NCBI GenBank assembly: GCA_024405255.1
Contig: JAKSOY010000045.1
Span: forward strand, 1 to 22,791
DNA: 22,791 bases
Origin: Kiritimatiellia bacterium
Lineage (GTDB): Bacteria; Verrucomicrobiota; Kiritimatiellia; RFP12; UBA1067
Reading direction: 5' to 3'
Made by a program: the position numbers and the translations under genes. This document shows positions 21,704 to 22,791 of this stretch, piece after piece; the first letter of the stretch is position 1; each line of letters opens with the position of its first letter. The notes beneath the pieces were generated by a model. The model had not been told where the DNA came from, made no database searches, and saw nothing but the letters and a program-made list of their open reading frames with translations.

Positions 21704-22791
21704 TTAGAAGAGGCCCTGCGCCATCATCGCATCGGCGACCTTCATGAAGCCGGCGATGTTGCCGCCCGCCACGAGGTCGTACCCGAGACCATACTCCGCC
21801 GCGGCCTTCGCCGAGTTGTCGTGAATGGTCTTCATCATCTTCTTGAGCTGCGCGTCGACTTCGTCAGCCGTCCACACGAGGCGCTCGCTGTTCTGCGCCA
21901 TTTCGAGCGCGGACACGCCCACACCGCCGGCGTTCACCGCCTTCGACGGCGCGACGATCATGTGCTTCTGCTGACGCAGGAGGTTGAGCGCGTCGTTCGT
22001 CGTCGGCATGTTGGCGACTTCGATGTAGTACTTGACGCCCGAAGCGGCGATCTTCTCGGCCGACTCCATCTTGACGTCGTTCTGCGTCGCCGCCGGCATG
22101 TAGATGTCGACGTCCTTGACGCCCCAGCACTTCTCGCCCTTGACGAACGTCGCGTTCGGATACTTCTTCGCGTAGGGTTCGCAGTGCATCGGGTCGGCCG
22201 CACGCATCTCGAGGATGTAGTTCAGCTTCTCTTCCGTCGCCACGCCATCCGGATCATGGATGTAGCCATCCGGACCCGCGAAGTAGGTGACCTTGGCGCC
22301 GAGCTGCATCGCCTTCTTCATGATGCCCCAGCCCACGTTGCCGTAGCCGGAGATCGCGATGCGCTTGCCTTCGATCGTGTCGTTCTCGTGCTTGAGGACT
22401 TCCTGCAGATAGTAGACCGCGCCGTAGCCGGTCGCCTCGGGACGGATCAGCGAGCCGCCGTAGCTGAGGCCCTTGCCCGTGAGGACGCCGTTCTCCCAGA
22501 CGCCCTTCAGGCGGCGGTACTGGCCGAACAGGTAGCCGATCTCGCGGCCGCCGACGCCCATGTCACCGGCCGGGACGTCGATGTCCGGACCGATGTAGCG
22601 GTAGAGGGCCGTCATGAACGCCTGGCAGAAGCGCATGACCTCGGCCGGGCTCTTGCCCGCCGGATCGAAGTCGGAACCGCCCTTGCCGCCGCCGATCGGC
22701 AGGCCCGTGAGGGAGTTCTTGAAGGTCTGCTCGAAACCGAGGAACTTGATGATGCCAGGATAGACGTTCTTCTGGAAACGAAGACCACCTT
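21704..22791 (-). CDS. gdhA: hexameric glutamate dehydrogenase (5' end outside window)
   Basis: Interconverts glutamate with 2-oxoglutarate plus ammonia using NAD(P)H; cytoplasmic, central to nitrogen assimilation. About 362 C-terminal residues are present and the frame is open to the window edge, so roughly 85 N-terminal residues are missing. Early blocks are GGLRFQKNVYPG, KFLGFEQTFKNSLTGLPIGGGKGG (with the active-site lysine in GGGKGG) and SDFDPAGKS, all diagnostic for the approximately 450-residue hexameric family. GPDIDVPAGDMGVG and the dinucleotide-binding ISGYGNVGWG follow. The last residues are AQGLF. NADP preference is usual for this subfamily, but I cannot prove it from the fragment. 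An internal ATG at 22636 is not the start, because conserved sequence continues upstream of it. Confidence 0.95.
   Translation of the reverse strand, partial: GGLRFQKNVYPGIIKFLGFEQTFKNSLTGLPIGGGKGGSDFDPAGKSPAEVMRFCQAFMTALYRYIGPDIDVPAGDMGVGGREIGYLFGQYRRLKGVWENGVLTGKGLSYGGSLIRPEATGYGAVYYLQEVLKHENDTIEGKRIAISGYGNVGWGIMKKAMQLGAKVTYFAGPDGYIHDPDGVATEEKLNYILEMRAADPMHCEPYAKKYPNATFVKGEKCWGVKDVDIYMPAATQNDVKMESAEKIAASGVKYYIEVANMPTTNDALNLLRQQKHMIVAPSKAVNAGGVGVSALEMAQNSERLVWTADEVDAQLKKMMKTIHDNSAKAAAEYGLGYDLVAGGNIAGFMKVADAMMAQGLF

Noticed and set aside
1..22791. CRISPR arrays, insertion sequences, tRNA or rRNA genes, phage or defence genes
   Set aside because: I looked for regularly spaced short repeats, transposase motifs, tRNA cloverleaf arms and recognisable phage or defence domains on both strands and saw none.

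Overview
The window is a high-GC (roughly 60%) Gram-negative chromosomal segment. All 15 protein genes I can support lie on the minus strand, so transcription runs from position 22791 towards 1. The long plus-strand open frames are mirror images of these genes. LpxK and MurJ indicate a lipid A-bearing outer membrane and peptidoglycan. Large secreted proteins (a C10 cysteine peptidase with beta-helix-like repeats, a family 2 glycosidase, a LamG-like protein) and anaerobe-type redox enzymes (hexameric glutamate dehydrogenase, an NfnA/SudB-type flavoprotein) suggest a fermentative gut or sediment bacterium. The style fits the PVC group, perhaps Kiritimatiellota. That placement is inference; no marker gene here proves it.

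Layout in transcription order. (1) Partial glutamate dehydrogenase (21704-22791), closed by a strong terminator. (2) A secreted LamG-like protein, coupled by an ATGA overlap to a Tat-exported metallophosphoesterase (19406-21582). (3) A promoter at about 19369-19397, apparently giving a leaderless message, then an NfnA/SudB-like oxidoreductase, a periplasmic thioredoxin-like protein, lpxK, murJ and a secreted GH2 glycosidase (11388-19359). This is an envelope-centred operon with a redox gene in front. (4) A well-formed promoter at 11314-11342, a short upstream ORF coupled to recN, then recN, an OppD-type ATPase, a ROK-like sugar kinase homologue with an N-terminal cysteine cluster, pyrF and an amidohydrolase (5540-11279). 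(5) An extra promoter in the end of the amidohydrolase gene drives the 1254-residue C10 peptidase, followed 20 bp later by a uridine-kinase-like P-loop kinase with a strong terminator. (6) A 586-bp gap (197-782) holding a promoter, about 220 nt of foldable sequence and two successive terminators, i.e. a probable small structured RNA of unknown family. (7) The start of a small membrane protein running off the window.

How the genes work together: lpxK and murJ supply lipid A and lipid II steps of envelope synthesis. The GH2 enzyme and C10 peptidase are extracellular or periplasmic degraders. pyrF and the terminal kinase could both feed the UMP pool. Most of the window is ordinary housekeeping. 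The least explained items are the putative small RNA, the exact 786-bp tandem duplication in the C10 peptidase, the leaderless-looking promoters, the coupled leader ORF of recN and the cysteine-rich ROK protein. I found no phage, insertion sequence, CRISPR array or defence system, and no convincing multi-gene novel system.
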